Source: DATIRA01 sp963766505 (GTDB taxonomy: Bacteria > Pseudomonadota > Gammaproteobacteria > Steroidobacterales > Steroidobacteraceae). From it: a stretch of DNA of 64,000 nt. How positions within the stretch are numbered: position 1 is the first letter of the stretch; each line of letters starts with the position of its first letter. The stretch is taken from the NCBI GenBank assembly GCA_963766505.1, contig CAVYAL010000010.1:346949-410948 (forward strand), read 5' to 3'. Position numbers and translations under genes: made by a program. This document shows, piece after piece, positions 34,029-42,836 of this stretch. A model generated the notes under the pieces. That model made no database searches and was not told the origin of the DNA. It saw only the letters and a list, made by a program, of their open reading frames with translations.

Positions 34029-34053
34029 TGGGAAAAAGTGGGATGAAATGGGC
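34029..34053 (+). promoter_or_regulatory. MraZ operator: three TGGG(A/C) boxes at 10-base spacing
   Basis: TGGGA at 34029, TGGGA at 34039 and TGGGC at 34049 with five-base spacers, the known MraZ binding pattern. They lie just past the predicted transcription start and 24 bases before mraZ, so MraZ should repress its own cluster. Confidence 0.88.
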
Positions 34054-34076
34054 CACCGGCCCATCAACGGCCTGAA

Positions 34077-34532
34077 ATGTTTCGCGGCGCGAACAAAGTG
34101 ACGCTGGATGCCAAGGGGCGCATGGCCATGCCTGCGCGCTACCGGGAAATGCTCCTGGAGCGCGGCGACGGGCGCCTCGTGGTGACGGTCGATCGCAGCG
34201 ATCGCTGCCTGCTGATCTATCCGCTGCCGGACTGGGAAGAGATCGAACGCAAGCTGATGCGGCTCCCGACGCTGAACGCTCAGGCGCGGCGCCTGCAGCG
34301 ACTGATGGTCGGGCATGCGACCGATCTCGACCTCGATTCGCACGGGCGGGTGCTGATACCGCCGAAGCTGCGCGAATTCGCCGGTCTTTCGCGGCAGGCC
34401 ACGTTGATAGGCCAGGGCAGTCGGTTCGAGCTCTGGGACGAGCAGCACTGGAACGAGCGTCGGGACGGCTGGCTGCAGGCGGGCGAGGAGACGGGCGAGT
34501 TGCCCGCCGAGCTCGAGCAGCTGTCGTTGTAG
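34077..34532 (+). CDS. mraZ: Transcriptional regulator and division protein MraZ
   Basis: AbrB-fold DNA-binding protein that represses the dcw promoter. 151 residues with the two SpoVT/AbrB-like repeats: MFRGANKVTLDAKGRMAMPARYRE and LDLDSHGRVLIPPKLREFAGL, each with the conserved DxxGR core. Its own operator boxes lie immediately upstream. It opens a run of thirteen closely packed plus-strand genes. Confidence 0.96.
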   Translation: MFRGANKVTLDAKGRMAMPARYREMLLERGDGRLVVTVDRSDRCLLIYPLPDWEEIERKLMRLPTLNAQARRLQRLMVGHATDLDLDSHGRVLIPPKLREFAGLSRQATLIGQGSRFELWDEQHWNERRDGWLQAGEETGELPAELEQLSL

Positions 34533-34540
34533 GCGCGGAC

Positions 34541-35470
34541 GTGAACCTGCACGAGCCGGTACTTCTCGACGAAGTGCTGGCTGGGCTCGCAGTGCAGGCC
34601 AACGGCCGCTATTGCGACGCTACGTTCGGCCGGGGAGGGCACACGGCGGCCATCCTCGGCGCACTCGGACCCGATGGGCGCGTGATCGCGATCGACCGCG
34701 ATCCCTCGGCCATCGAGTACGGGCGCCAGCGTTTCGGTGCGGAGCCGCGTCTCACGCTCATTCGGGGGTCGTTCGGCAGGCTCGAGGAGCTGGTCCGGGC
34801 GGCGGGTGTTGATGACGGGTTGCAGGGCGTGCTGTTGGACCTCGGGGTTTCTTCGCCGCAGCTCGATGAAGCCGGGCGCGGCTTCAGCTTCATGCAGGAC
34901 GGGCCGCTCGACATGCGGATGGACAACGAGTCCGGGCAGAGCGCTGCGGACTGGCTCGCAAGAGCCAGTGAGCGCGAAATCAGCGACGTCCTGCATTCGC
35001 TGGGCGAGGAGCGCTTCGCCCGCCGCATCGCGCGCGCGATCGTCGAGGCGCGTCGTGCCGCGCCGATCGAGCGCACTTCCGAGCTCGCCGCGATCATCGC
35101 CGGCGCGGTGCCGACGCGCGAGCCGGGCAAGCATCCGGCGACGCGCAGCTTCCAGGCGATACGCATCCACGTGAACCGCGAACTCGAGGCGCTCGAGGCC
35201 GCGCTGCCGCAGGCGGTGCGGCTGCTCGCGCCGGGCGGCCGACTCTGCGTCATCAGCTTCCACTCGCTCGAGGACCGCATCGTCAAGCGGTTCATCCGCC
35301 GCGAAGCCCAGGGCGACCCCGTCTACGCAGGGCTTCCCGAGGTGCCGCCGCACGCCCGGCCGACGCTGCGCAAGGCAGGTGCGGCTGTGACGGCCGGCGA
35401 GGCCGAGCTCGCGCGCAACCCGCGTGCGCGCAGCGCCGTGCTGCGCGTCGCCGAGAGGCTCGCGGCATGA
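34541..35470 (+). CDS. rsmH: 16S rRNA N4-cytosine C1402 methyltransferase RsmH
   Basis: Partner modification to RsmI at C1402. 309 residues from a GTG: HEPVLLDEVLAGL, SAM motif DATFGRGGHTAAIL, and GVLLDLGVSSPQLDEAGRGFSFMQDGPLDMRM are diagnostic, followed by RVNRELEALE-like HVNRELEALE and FHSLEDRIVKRF. It overlaps ftsL by four bases. Confidence 0.96.
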   Translation: MNLHEPVLLDEVLAGLAVQANGRYCDATFGRGGHTAAILGALGPDGRVIAIDRDPSAIEYGRQRFGAEPRLTLIRGSFGRLEELVRAAGVDDGLQGVLLDLGVSSPQLDEAGRGFSFMQDGPLDMRMDNESGQSAADWLARASEREISDVLHSLGEERFARRIARAIVEARRAAPIERTSELAAIIAGAVPTREPGKHPATRSFQAIRIHVNRELEALEAALPQAVRLLAPGGRLCVISFHSLEDRIVKRFIRREAQGDPVYAGLPEVPPHARPTLRKAGAAVTAGEAELARNPRARSAVLRVAERLAA

Positions 35471-35742
35471 GCCCCGGCTACTGGCGGATCCTGGTGGCGG
35501 TGCTCTGGGTGGCAGTGCTCGCCTCCGCGCTCGGCGTCGTGTACGCGAAGCACCAGGCCCGCACCCGTTTCATCGAGCTGCAGGAACTCGTCACCGAGCG
35601 CGACGAGCTCGACATCGAGTGGGGTCAGCTGCAGCTCGAGCAGAGCACCTGGGCCACGCACGGCCGCGTCGAGCGGATGGCGCGCGACGAGCTGCGCATG
35701 ATCATCCCGCAGGCCAGCGACCTGCGCATCGTGCAGCCATGA
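35467..35742 (+). CDS. ftsL: Cell division protein FtsL
   Basis: Small bitopic divisome protein of the FtsQLB complex. 91 residues: short cytoplasmic end, a membrane helix about 7-26 (ILVAVLWVAVLASALGVVYA), then a coiled coil (ELQELVTERDELDIEWGQLQLEQST) and the family ending GRVERMARDELRMIIP. Recognised by position between rsmH and ftsI as much as by sequence. Confidence 0.92.
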   Translation: MSPGYWRILVAVLWVAVLASALGVVYAKHQARTRFIELQELVTERDELDIEWGQLQLEQSTWATHGRVERMARDELRMIIPQASDLRIVQP

Positions 35743-37472
35743 TGATGCGCGACACGAAGCGCGAGGCCGAGGCGCCGGACCTGCGCTGGCGCCACTGGCT
35801 GGTCCTCGGTGCGCTGGCGCTCTGCGCGGTGGCGCTGCTCGCGCGGGCCGTGTACCTGCAGGTCATCGACCAGAGCTTCCTCGAGAAGCAGGGCGACGAT
35901 CGGATCCTGCGCGAGGCGAAGCTCTCGGCGAACCGCGGCATGATCCTCGACCGCAACGGTGAGCCGCTCGCGGTCAGCACGCCGGTGGACACCGTCTGGG
36001 CCGACCCCGGCAAGCTTGCCCAGGTGCCGGACAAGTTCCCCGGGCTGGCGAAGGCGCTCGGGCGCGATCCGCAGTGGCTCGCGCGCAGGGTGACGAGCAA
36101 CCTCGACCGCGAGTTCGTCTACCTGGTGCGGCACATGCGGCCGCAGGATGCCGCCGCGGTCAAGGCGCTGGACATCCCCGGCGTGGACACGCTGCGAGAG
36201 TACCGGCGCTATTACCCGGCGGGCGAGGTCACGGGCCACCTGCTCGGCTTCACCAACGTCGACGACATCGGGCAGGAGGGGCTCGAGCTCGCCTTCGACC
36301 AGTGGCTCGGCGGCCAGAGCGGCGCGAAGAGCGTGATCCGCGACCGGCTCGGTCGCACGATCGAGGACATCGACCTGATCAGGGCGCCCCGCCCCGGCCA
36401 GGACCTGCGCACCAGCATCGACCTGCGCATCCAGTACCTCGCCTATCGCGAGCTGAAGGCGGCGGTGCAGGCGAACCGCGCCCGCGGCGGCTCGGTGGTC
36501 GTGCTCGACGTCGCCACCGGCGAGGTGCTGGCGATGGTCAACCAGCCGGCCTTCAATCCGAACGACCGCGAGCAGTATGCGGCTTCGCGCTACCGCAACC
36601 GCGCGACCAACGACTTCTTCGAGCCGGGCTCGAGCATCAAGCCGTTCATCGTGGCCGCCGGCATGGAAACCGGGCGCTACCACCCCGACACGCTGGTCGA
36701 TACCTCGCCCGGCATGCTCAAGGTCGGTGTCAAGACGGTCAAGGACAAGCGCAACCTCGGCACGATCGACGTGACGACCGTGCTGGCGAAGTCGAGCAAC
36801 GTGGGCGTGGCGAAGATTGCGCTTTCGCTGAAGCCCGACCAGATGTGGGACCTGCTGGACCGGCTCGGATTCGGCCGCGTGACCGGCTCGGGCTTTCCGG
36901 GCGAGTCGGCCGGCATCCTGACGAGCCCGGGCCACTGGCGCCAGATCAACCAGGCGACGATGTCCTATGGCTACGGGCTCTCGGTCACGCCGCTGCAACT
37001 TGCGCAGGCGTTCGCAGTGCTCGGCGCCGGGGGCGTCCGCCGGCCGGTGAGCCTGCGGGCGCTCGATGCGCCGCCGCCGGGCGAGCGCGTACTCGAGGAG
37101 CCCGTGGCCAGGGAAGTCGTCGAAATGCTCGAGCACGTCGTCAGCGAAGAGGGCACGGCGCGGCGCGCGGCGATCATGGGCTACCGGGTGTCGGGCAAGA
37201 CCGGCACATCGTGGAAAGCCTCCCAGGCCGGCGGCTACTCGACACACAAGTACATGGCGGTCTTCGGCGGCGTCGTTCCGGCCAGCAAGCCGCGACTGGC
37301 CGCCGTCGTCGTGATCGACGAGCCGGGTGGTCGCGCCTACTACGGCGGCGAGGTGGCGGCGCCGGTGTTCTCGAACGTGATGTCGGGGGCGCTGCGGCTG
37401 CTTGCACTGCCGCCCGACGATCTGCAGCGCATGCCGGCGACCACGCTGGTGCAGGCGCAGGATCCATGGTGA
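35739..37472 (+). CDS. ftsI: Septal peptidoglycan transpeptidase FtsI (PBP3)
   Basis: Cross-links peptidoglycan at the division septum. 577 residues: one membrane helix about 17-38, the PBP dimerisation domain (LSANRGMILDRNGEPLAVS), and the transpeptidase domain with active-site SxxK (SSIK, Ser near 298), SSN near 353 and KTGT near 487. Starts with three consecutive Met codons; I take the first, which overlaps the ftsL TGA by four bases. Length is typical. Confidence 0.96.
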   Translation: MMMRDTKREAEAPDLRWRHWLVLGALALCAVALLARAVYLQVIDQSFLEKQGDDRILREAKLSANRGMILDRNGEPLAVSTPVDTVWADPGKLAQVPDKFPGLAKALGRDPQWLARRVTSNLDREFVYLVRHMRPQDAAAVKALDIPGVDTLREYRRYYPAGEVTGHLLGFTNVDDIGQEGLELAFDQWLGGQSGAKSVIRDRLGRTIEDIDLIRAPRPGQDLRTSIDLRIQYLAYRELKAAVQANRARGGSVVVLDVATGEVLAMVNQPAFNPNDREQYAASRYRNRATNDFFEPGSSIKPFIVAAGMETGRYHPDTLVDTSPGMLKVGVKTVKDKRNLGTIDVTTVLAKSSNVGVAKIALSLKPDQMWDLLDRLGFGRVTGSGFPGESAGILTSPGHWRQINQATMSYGYGLSVTPLQLAQAFAVLGAGGVRRPVSLRALDAPPPGERVLEEPVAREVVEMLEHVVSEEGTARRAAIMGYRVSGKTGTSWKASQAGGYSTHKYMAVFGGVVPASKPRLAAVVVIDEPGGRAYYGGEVAAPVFSNVMSGALRLLALPPDDLQRMPATTLVQAQDPW

Positions 37473-39016
37473 GCGATGCGGGTGGACCAGGCATGAACGC
37501 GGTGCTGGAGGAAGGCCCAGAGCCCGTTTACCGCAGCTCGCTCGCGGCGCTGCTGGCGGGCTATGCGGCGCCCGGGCGGGACGTGGAGATCCTGGACCTG
37601 ACCCAGGACAGCCGCGAGGCAACGCCCGGGTGCGCATTCATCGCCTGCCGGGGCCGCAGCACTCACGGGCTCGCTCACGCCGCCACAGCGGCAGAGAAGG
37701 GTGCCGTCGCGGTGCTCTGGGATCCGTTGGAGGGCGTCCAGGCACCGCCGCTGCCGCCGCAGGTGGTGTGCGTCGAGGTGCAGGGGCTGGCTGCCGCGGC
37801 CGGCGCCATCGCCGCGCGCTTTTTCGGCGAGCCGTCGCAGCAGATCGAGGTCGCCGGGATCACCGGCACCAACGGCAAGACGACGACCGCGTACCTGCTC
37901 GCGCAGGCGGCGGACGCGGTCGGGCGCCGTGGCGCGTATCTCGGCACGCTCGGCTTCGGACGCCCCGGCGACCTGCACGACGCGGGGCTCACGACTCCGG
38001 ACGTCGTGAGCGTGCATCGCCGGCTGGCCGAGGCTCGTGACCGTGGAGCGAAGTCGCTGGCGATGGAGGTTTCCTCTCACGCGCTCGACCAGCAACGCGT
38101 GGCGGCCGTGCGCTTCGGGACCGCTGTCTTCACGAACCTGAGCCGCGACCACCTCGACTACCACGGAACGCTCGAGTCCTACCAGCAGGCCAAGGCCCGC
38201 CTGTTCGCGAGCGAGGGCCTGCGGCGGGCGGTGATCAACGTGCGTGACCCGTTCGGCCGCGCGCTGGCCGAGCAGCTCGACGACTCGGTCGAGGCGGTCC
38301 TGTACTCGAGCTCGAACGAGCTCTGGCTGCCGCGGACTGCGGGCTGGATCCGCCTGCCGGAGCTGCGTGCCACCAGCGTCGGACTCTCGCTGCACATCGA
38401 GAGCAGCTGGGGCGCCGGGACGCTGCGCTCGCCGCTGATCGGCGAATTCAACGCCGAGAACCTGCTGGCGGTACTCGGCGTGCTGCTCGGCTGGGGCGTA
38501 CCGATGCAGAAGGCGCTGGTCGCGCTCGCGACCTGCGTCGCGCCGCCGGGACGGATGGAGGCTTTCGGCGGCGGCGCGCAGCCGCTGGTGCTGGTCGATT
38601 ACGCGCATTCGCCGGACGCGCTCGCGAAGGCGCTCGACGCGGCGCGTGCCCACACCCGCGGCCGGCTGCACTGCGTATTCGGTTGCGGTGGCGACCGCGA
38701 TCCCGGCAAGCGGCCGCAGATGGGCGCGATCGCCGAGAGCCTGGCCGACACCGTCATCGTCACCGACGACAACCCGCGCAGCGAGAATTCGCACGCGATC
38801 ATCGAGCAGATCCTCGCCGGCATGGGCGACGCATCGGCTGCGCGAGTGCTGCCGGATCGCGCGACGGCGATACACCAGGCGGTGCTCGAGGCCGAGGCCG
38901 GGGACGTCGTGCTGGTCGCCGGCAAGGGACACGAGCAGTACCAGCTGGTCGGTCGCGAGACGCGGCCCTTCAGCGATCGCAAGGTCGTGCTCGACGCGCT
39001 CGGAGTCGAGGGATGA
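37466..39016 (+). CDS. murE: UDP-MurNAc-L-Ala-D-Glu:meso-diaminopimelate ligase
   Basis: Adds meso-diaminopimelate to the peptidoglycan precursor. 516 residues: ATP loop GITGTNGKTTT near 132, and DDNPRSENSH near 434, the DNPR motif that marks mDAP rather than lysine specificity, so the wall is of the Gram-negative A1-gamma type. Starts considered: ATG 37466, GTG 37469, ATG 37493; AGGA precedes the first. The start overlaps ftsI; the end overlaps murF by four bases. Confidence 0.95.
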   Translation: MVSDAGGPGMNAVLEEGPEPVYRSSLAALLAGYAAPGRDVEILDLTQDSREATPGCAFIACRGRSTHGLAHAATAAEKGAVAVLWDPLEGVQAPPLPPQVVCVEVQGLAAAAGAIAARFFGEPSQQIEVAGITGTNGKTTTAYLLAQAADAVGRRGAYLGTLGFGRPGDLHDAGLTTPDVVSVHRRLAEARDRGAKSLAMEVSSHALDQQRVAAVRFGTAVFTNLSRDHLDYHGTLESYQQAKARLFASEGLRRAVINVRDPFGRALAEQLDDSVEAVLYSSSNELWLPRTAGWIRLPELRATSVGLSLHIESSWGAGTLRSPLIGEFNAENLLAVLGVLLGWGVPMQKALVALATCVAPPGRMEAFGGGAQPLVLVDYAHSPDALAKALDAARAHTRGRLHCVFGCGGDRDPGKRPQMGAIAESLADTVIVTDDNPRSENSHAIIEQILAGMGDASAARVLPDRATAIHQAVLEAEAGDVVLVAGKGHEQYQLVGRETRPFSDRKVVLDALGVEG

Positions 39017-40401
39017 TCCGCGACCTGGCAGGATTCGCGCGCAGCTCGGGCGGGGTCCTGCGCGGCGAGAACGCGGCCTTCGGCGCGGTGACGATCGACA
39101 GCCGCAGCCTCGAGCCGGGCTCGCTGTTCGTGGCGCTCGCGGGCGAGCGCTTCGACGGCCACGACTTCGTCGCCGATGCAGCCGCGCGCGGCGCGGTCGC
39201 GGCGGTCGTGAGCCGTGCCGTCGCTACGCAGCTGGCGCAGGTGATCGTTTCCGACACGCTCGAGGCGCTGACGCGGTTTGCGGCCGGCTGGCGACGGGCC
39301 GAGCAGGCGACGGTCGTCGGCATCACCGGCAGCAACGGCAAGACCACGGTCAAGGAGATGACCGGCCAGATACTCTCGCGCCTCGGCGCCTGCCTGGTCA
39401 CACAGGGCAACCTGAACAACCACATCGGCGTGCCGCTCACGCTGTGCCGGCTCGAGCCCACGCACCGCTACGCGGTGATCGAGATGGGCGCCAACCACCT
39501 CGGCGAGATCGCGCACCTGGCCGCGATCGCCCGCCCGAACGTCGGGCTGGTGATCAACGCGGGCCCGGCCCACCTCGAGGGCTTCGGGAGCCTCGAGGGC
39601 GTCGCCCGCGGCAAGGGGGAGCTGTTCGAGGCGCTGGGCATCGAGGACTCGGCCGTGATCAACGCCGACGATCGCTTCGCGGCGCTGTGGCACGGGCTCG
39701 CGCGCTCGGCGGGCCGCGTGCTCAGCTTCGGCATGCGCGAGCGCGCGGACTTCCGCGCCACGGATGTCGTGACCCGCGCCACCGAGCAGGGCTTCGTCAC
39801 CGAGTTCGATCTCGACTCGCCCGCGGGCCGGGGACGAATGACCATCGCGCTCGCCGGCGAGCACAACGTGATGAACGCGCTGGCCGCCGCGGCCGCGAGC
39901 CACGCCGCCGGCGCGGACCTTCCGGCGATCCACGCCGGCCTCGCCGCGGTTCGACCGGTCGCCGGCCGGCTCGAGACGAAGCGCGCCGCTGGCGGCGCCC
40001 GGCTGATCGACGATTCCTACAACGCGAACCCCGGCTCGATGCGTGCCGGCATCCGCTCGCTGGTCACGTTGCCCGGGCAGCACTGGCTGGTGCTCGGCGC
40101 GATGGCGGAACTCGGCGAGGAATCGCCGCGACTGCATGCGGAGATCGGCGAGTTCGCGCGGACGAGCGGAGTCGACCGGCTGCTCGCGGTCGGCGCGGAC
40201 GCGCGGCATGCCGTGGAGGCGTTCGGGCCCGGCGCGACGTGGTTCAAGAACGTCGCGGACCTGGCCGAGGAGACCCGCCGCGGCCTCGCGCCCGGGGTGA
40301 CCGTGCTGGTCAAGGGTTCGCGGGTCAATCGCCTGGAGCAGGTCGTTGCGGCGCTGGCCGCCGACGCCGACGGGGCCGCGGCCGCGGCAGGGGGGCACTG
40401 A
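39013..40401 (+). CDS. murF: UDP-MurNAc-tripeptide:D-Ala-D-Ala ligase
   Basis: Adds the D-Ala-D-Ala dipeptide to the UDP-MurNAc-tripeptide. 462 residues: TIDSRSLEPGSLFVALAGERFDGHDF, ATP loop GITGSNGKTTVKEM near 105, GNLNNHIGVPLTL and the late LIDDSYNANPGSM. The stop is directly followed by the mraY ATG with no spacer. Confidence 0.96.
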   Translation: MIRDLAGFARSSGGVLRGENAAFGAVTIDSRSLEPGSLFVALAGERFDGHDFVADAAARGAVAAVVSRAVATQLAQVIVSDTLEALTRFAAGWRRAEQATVVGITGSNGKTTVKEMTGQILSRLGACLVTQGNLNNHIGVPLTLCRLEPTHRYAVIEMGANHLGEIAHLAAIARPNVGLVINAGPAHLEGFGSLEGVARGKGELFEALGIEDSAVINADDRFAALWHGLARSAGRVLSFGMRERADFRATDVVTRATEQGFVTEFDLDSPAGRGRMTIALAGEHNVMNALAAAAASHAAGADLPAIHAGLAAVRPVAGRLETKRAAGGARLIDDSYNANPGSMRAGIRSLVTLPGQHWLVLGAMAELGEESPRLHAEIGEFARTSGVDRLLAVGADARHAVEAFGPGATWFKNVADLAEETRRGLAPGVTVLVKGSRVNRLEQVVAALAADADGAAAAAGGH

Positions 40402-41484
40402 ATGCTGCGCTACCTCGCCGAGTGGCTGACCCAGTATTACTCGGGCTTCAACGTCTTCAGCTACCTGACGCTGCGCGCGATCCTCGCGGCGCTGACGGCG
40501 CTGGTGCTGTCGTTCATCGTCGGTCCGCCGATGATCCGCAAGCTCGCGGAGCACCAGGTCGGCCAGCGGGTGCGCAGCGACGGTCCGCAGAGCCACCTCT
40601 CCAAGGCCGGCACGCCGACGATGGGTGGGGCGCTGATACTCGTCGCGATCGTGGCGGCGACGCTGCTCTGGGCGGACCTGGCCAACCGCTTCGTCTGGAT
40701 CGTGCTGGGCGTGACCGTCGCGTTCGGGCTGATCGGCTTCTGGGACGACTACCTGAAGCTGGTGGTCGGCGACTCGCGCGGCCTGATCGCCCGCTACAAG
40801 TACTTCTGGCAGTCGGTGGCCGGCCTCGGCGCCGCGATCGCGATCTACGTGCTGGCGCGCTCGCCGGCCGAGACGACGCTGTACGTGCCCTTCTTCAAGG
40901 ACTTCGTGATCCCGCTAGGGCCGTTCTTCATCGTGCTCGCCTACTTCGTCATCGTGGGCTCGAGCAACGCGGTCAACCTGACCGACGGGCTCGACGGGCT
41001 CGCGATCATGCCCGCCGTGCTGGTGGGCGGCGCGCTCGGCGTGTTCGCCTACGCCTCGGGCAACGTCGTGTTCGCGAACTACCTCGGCATCCCCTACATC
41101 GCCGGCTCCGGCGAGGTGCTGGTGATCTGCGCGGGCATCGTCGGCGCCGGGCTCGGTTTCCTGTGGTTCAACACCTATCCCGCCCAGGTGTTCATGGGCG
41201 ACATCGGCGCACTGGCGCTCGGCGCGGCGCTCGGCGTGATCGCCGTGATCGTCCGCCAGGAAATCGTGCTGTTCATCATGGGCGGCGTGTTCGTGATGGA
41301 GACCGTCTCCGTCATCCTCCAGGTCGGCTCCTTCAAGCTCCGCGGCAAGCGGATCTTCAGGATGGCCCCGATTCACCACCATTACGAGCTCAAGGGCTGG
41401 GCCGAGCCCAAGGTGATCGTCCGCTTCTGGATCATCACGGTGATCCTGGTGCTGGTCGGGCTCGCGACGTTGAAACTCAGATGA
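40402..41484 (+). CDS. mraY: Phospho-MurNAc-pentapeptide transferase
   Basis: Ten-helix membrane enzyme that moves phospho-MurNAc-pentapeptide to undecaprenyl phosphate, giving lipid I. 360 residues: RSDGPQSHLSKAGTPTMGG, the Asp motif GFWDDYLKL near 112, NLTDGLDGLA near 193 and the MFMGDIGALALG and MAPIHHHYELKGWAE signatures. Overlaps murD by four bases. Confidence 0.97.
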   Translation: MLRYLAEWLTQYYSGFNVFSYLTLRAILAALTALVLSFIVGPPMIRKLAEHQVGQRVRSDGPQSHLSKAGTPTMGGALILVAIVAATLLWADLANRFVWIVLGVTVAFGLIGFWDDYLKLVVGDSRGLIARYKYFWQSVAGLGAAIAIYVLARSPAETTLYVPFFKDFVIPLGPFFIVLAYFVIVGSSNAVNLTDGLDGLAIMPAVLVGGALGVFAYASGNVVFANYLGIPYIAGSGEVLVICAGIVGAGLGFLWFNTYPAQVFMGDIGALALGAALGVIAVIVRQEIVLFIMGGVFVMETVSVILQVGSFKLRGKRIFRMAPIHHHYELKGWAEPKVIVRFWIITVILVLVGLATLKLR

Positions 41485-42836
41485 GCACCGTCGCCACCGC
41501 GCTCGCAGCGATCGAACCGGGCAGCCGTGCGCTGGTGCTCGGCCTCGGCCGTACCGGCCTGTCGGTGGCCCGGTACCTGCGCCGCAACGGGTTCACGCTG
41601 CGCGTGGCGGACTCGCGCGCCGAGCCGCCCGCGGCCGCGGAGCTGCGCAGCGAGCTGCCCGGCGTCGAGCTGCGCTGCGGTGCTTTCGATTCCTCGCTGC
41701 TCGATGACGTCGCACAGGTCGTGATCTCGCCAGGGCTCTCGCTCGGCGAGCCGATCGCACGGGAGGCGCTCGCGCGCGGCCTGCCGGTGGTCGGCGACGT
41801 CGAGCTGTTCGCGCGCGAAGTGAGCGCACCGGTGGCCGCCGTGACCGGCACCAATGGCAAGAGCACGGTGACGACGCTGGTCGCCGAGTTCGCGATCGCG
41901 GCCGGACGCAGCACGCTCGCCGGCGGCAACCTCGGCCGGCCGGCACTGGACCTGCTCGAGGCGCCGCGGCCGGATCTCTACGTGCTCGAGCTCTCGAGCT
42001 TCCAGCTCGAGACCACGCACTCGCTCGCAACCGCCGCGGCCGTCGTGACCAACGTGACTGCGGACCACATGGACCGCTACGCGACGCTGGCCGACTACGC
42101 GGCCGCGAAGGCGAGGATCTACGACCGCACCGAGGTCGCGGTGGTCAATGCCGACGACGCCTGGGTGAGCGGCATGCCGCGCGACGACCAGCAGCTGATC
42201 AGCTTCAGCCTGCACGACCCGGCCGCCGACTACTGGCTGGCGCAGGACCCGGAGCCGACGATACTGCGCCACGGCGAACCGCTGCTGCCGCTGGCCGCGA
42301 TGCGACTCAAGGGCCTGCACAACGCCGCCAACGCGATGGCCGCGCTCGCGATGGGCGAGGCGCTCGGCCTGCCGCGTGCCCCGGCGCTCGCGGTGCTGGC
42401 CGAGTTCGCCGGCCTGCCGCATCGCTCGCAATGGGTCGCCGAGATCGGCGGCGTCGACTTCGTCAATGATTCCAAGGGCACGAACGTCGGTGCGACGGTG
42501 GCCGCGGTGGCCGGGATGCCCGGTCCGCTGGTGCTGATCGCCGGTGGTGACGGCAAGGGGCAGGACTTCGGCGAGCTGCGCGAGGCCTGCCGCGGCAAGG
42601 TCCGGCTGGCCGTGCTGATCGGGCGCGACGCGCCGCGCCTGGCCGAATCGCTCGAGGGCGTCTGCGCGACGCTCGGCGCCCCGGACATGCGCGCCGCGGT
42701 CGCGGCTGCGCGCGACGCGGCCGAGCCCGGCGATACGGTGCTGCTCTCTCCCGCCTGCGCGAGCCTGGACATGTATCGCGATTACACCGAGCGGGGCGAG
42801 CAGTTCGCAGCCGCGGTCCGAGGCCTCGCCGGATGA
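41481..42836 (+). CDS. murD: UDP-N-acetylmuramoyl-L-alanine:D-glutamate ligase
   Basis: Adds D-glutamate to UDP-MurNAc-Ala. 451 residues: N-terminal LVLGLGRTGLSVARYL, ATP loop AVTGTNGKSTVTTL near 120, ELSSFQLE, the NVTADHMDRY strand, FVNDSKGTNVGAT and the closing LLSPACASLDMYRDYTERGEQF. The same frame stays open far upstream into murE, but that is shadow. Overlaps ftsW by four bases. Confidence 0.96.
   Translation: MSTVATALAAIEPGSRALVLGLGRTGLSVARYLRRNGFTLRVADSRAEPPAAAELRSELPGVELRCGAFDSSLLDDVAQVVISPGLSLGEPIAREALARGLPVVGDVELFAREVSAPVAAVTGTNGKSTVTTLVAEFAIAAGRSTLAGGNLGRPALDLLEAPRPDLYVLELSSFQLETTHSLATAAAVVTNVTADHMDRYATLADYAAAKARIYDRTEVAVVNADDAWVSGMPRDDQQLISFSLHDPAADYWLAQDPEPTILRHGEPLLPLAAMRLKGLHNAANAMAALAMGEALGLPRAPALAVLAEFAGLPHRSQWVAEIGGVDFVNDSKGTNVGATVAAVAGMPGPLVLIAGGDGKGQDFGELREACRGKVRLAVLIGRDAPRLAESLEGVCATLGAPDMRAAVAAARDAAEPGDTVLLSPACASLDMYRDYTERGEQFAAAVRGLAG

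Noticed and set aside
38646..41480. Very long open frame running from murE through murF and mraY into murD
   Set aside because: Only the murD part (from 41481) shows homology; the upstream part overlaps known genes out of frame and is Arg/Pro/Gly-rich, typical of GC-rich shadow frames.
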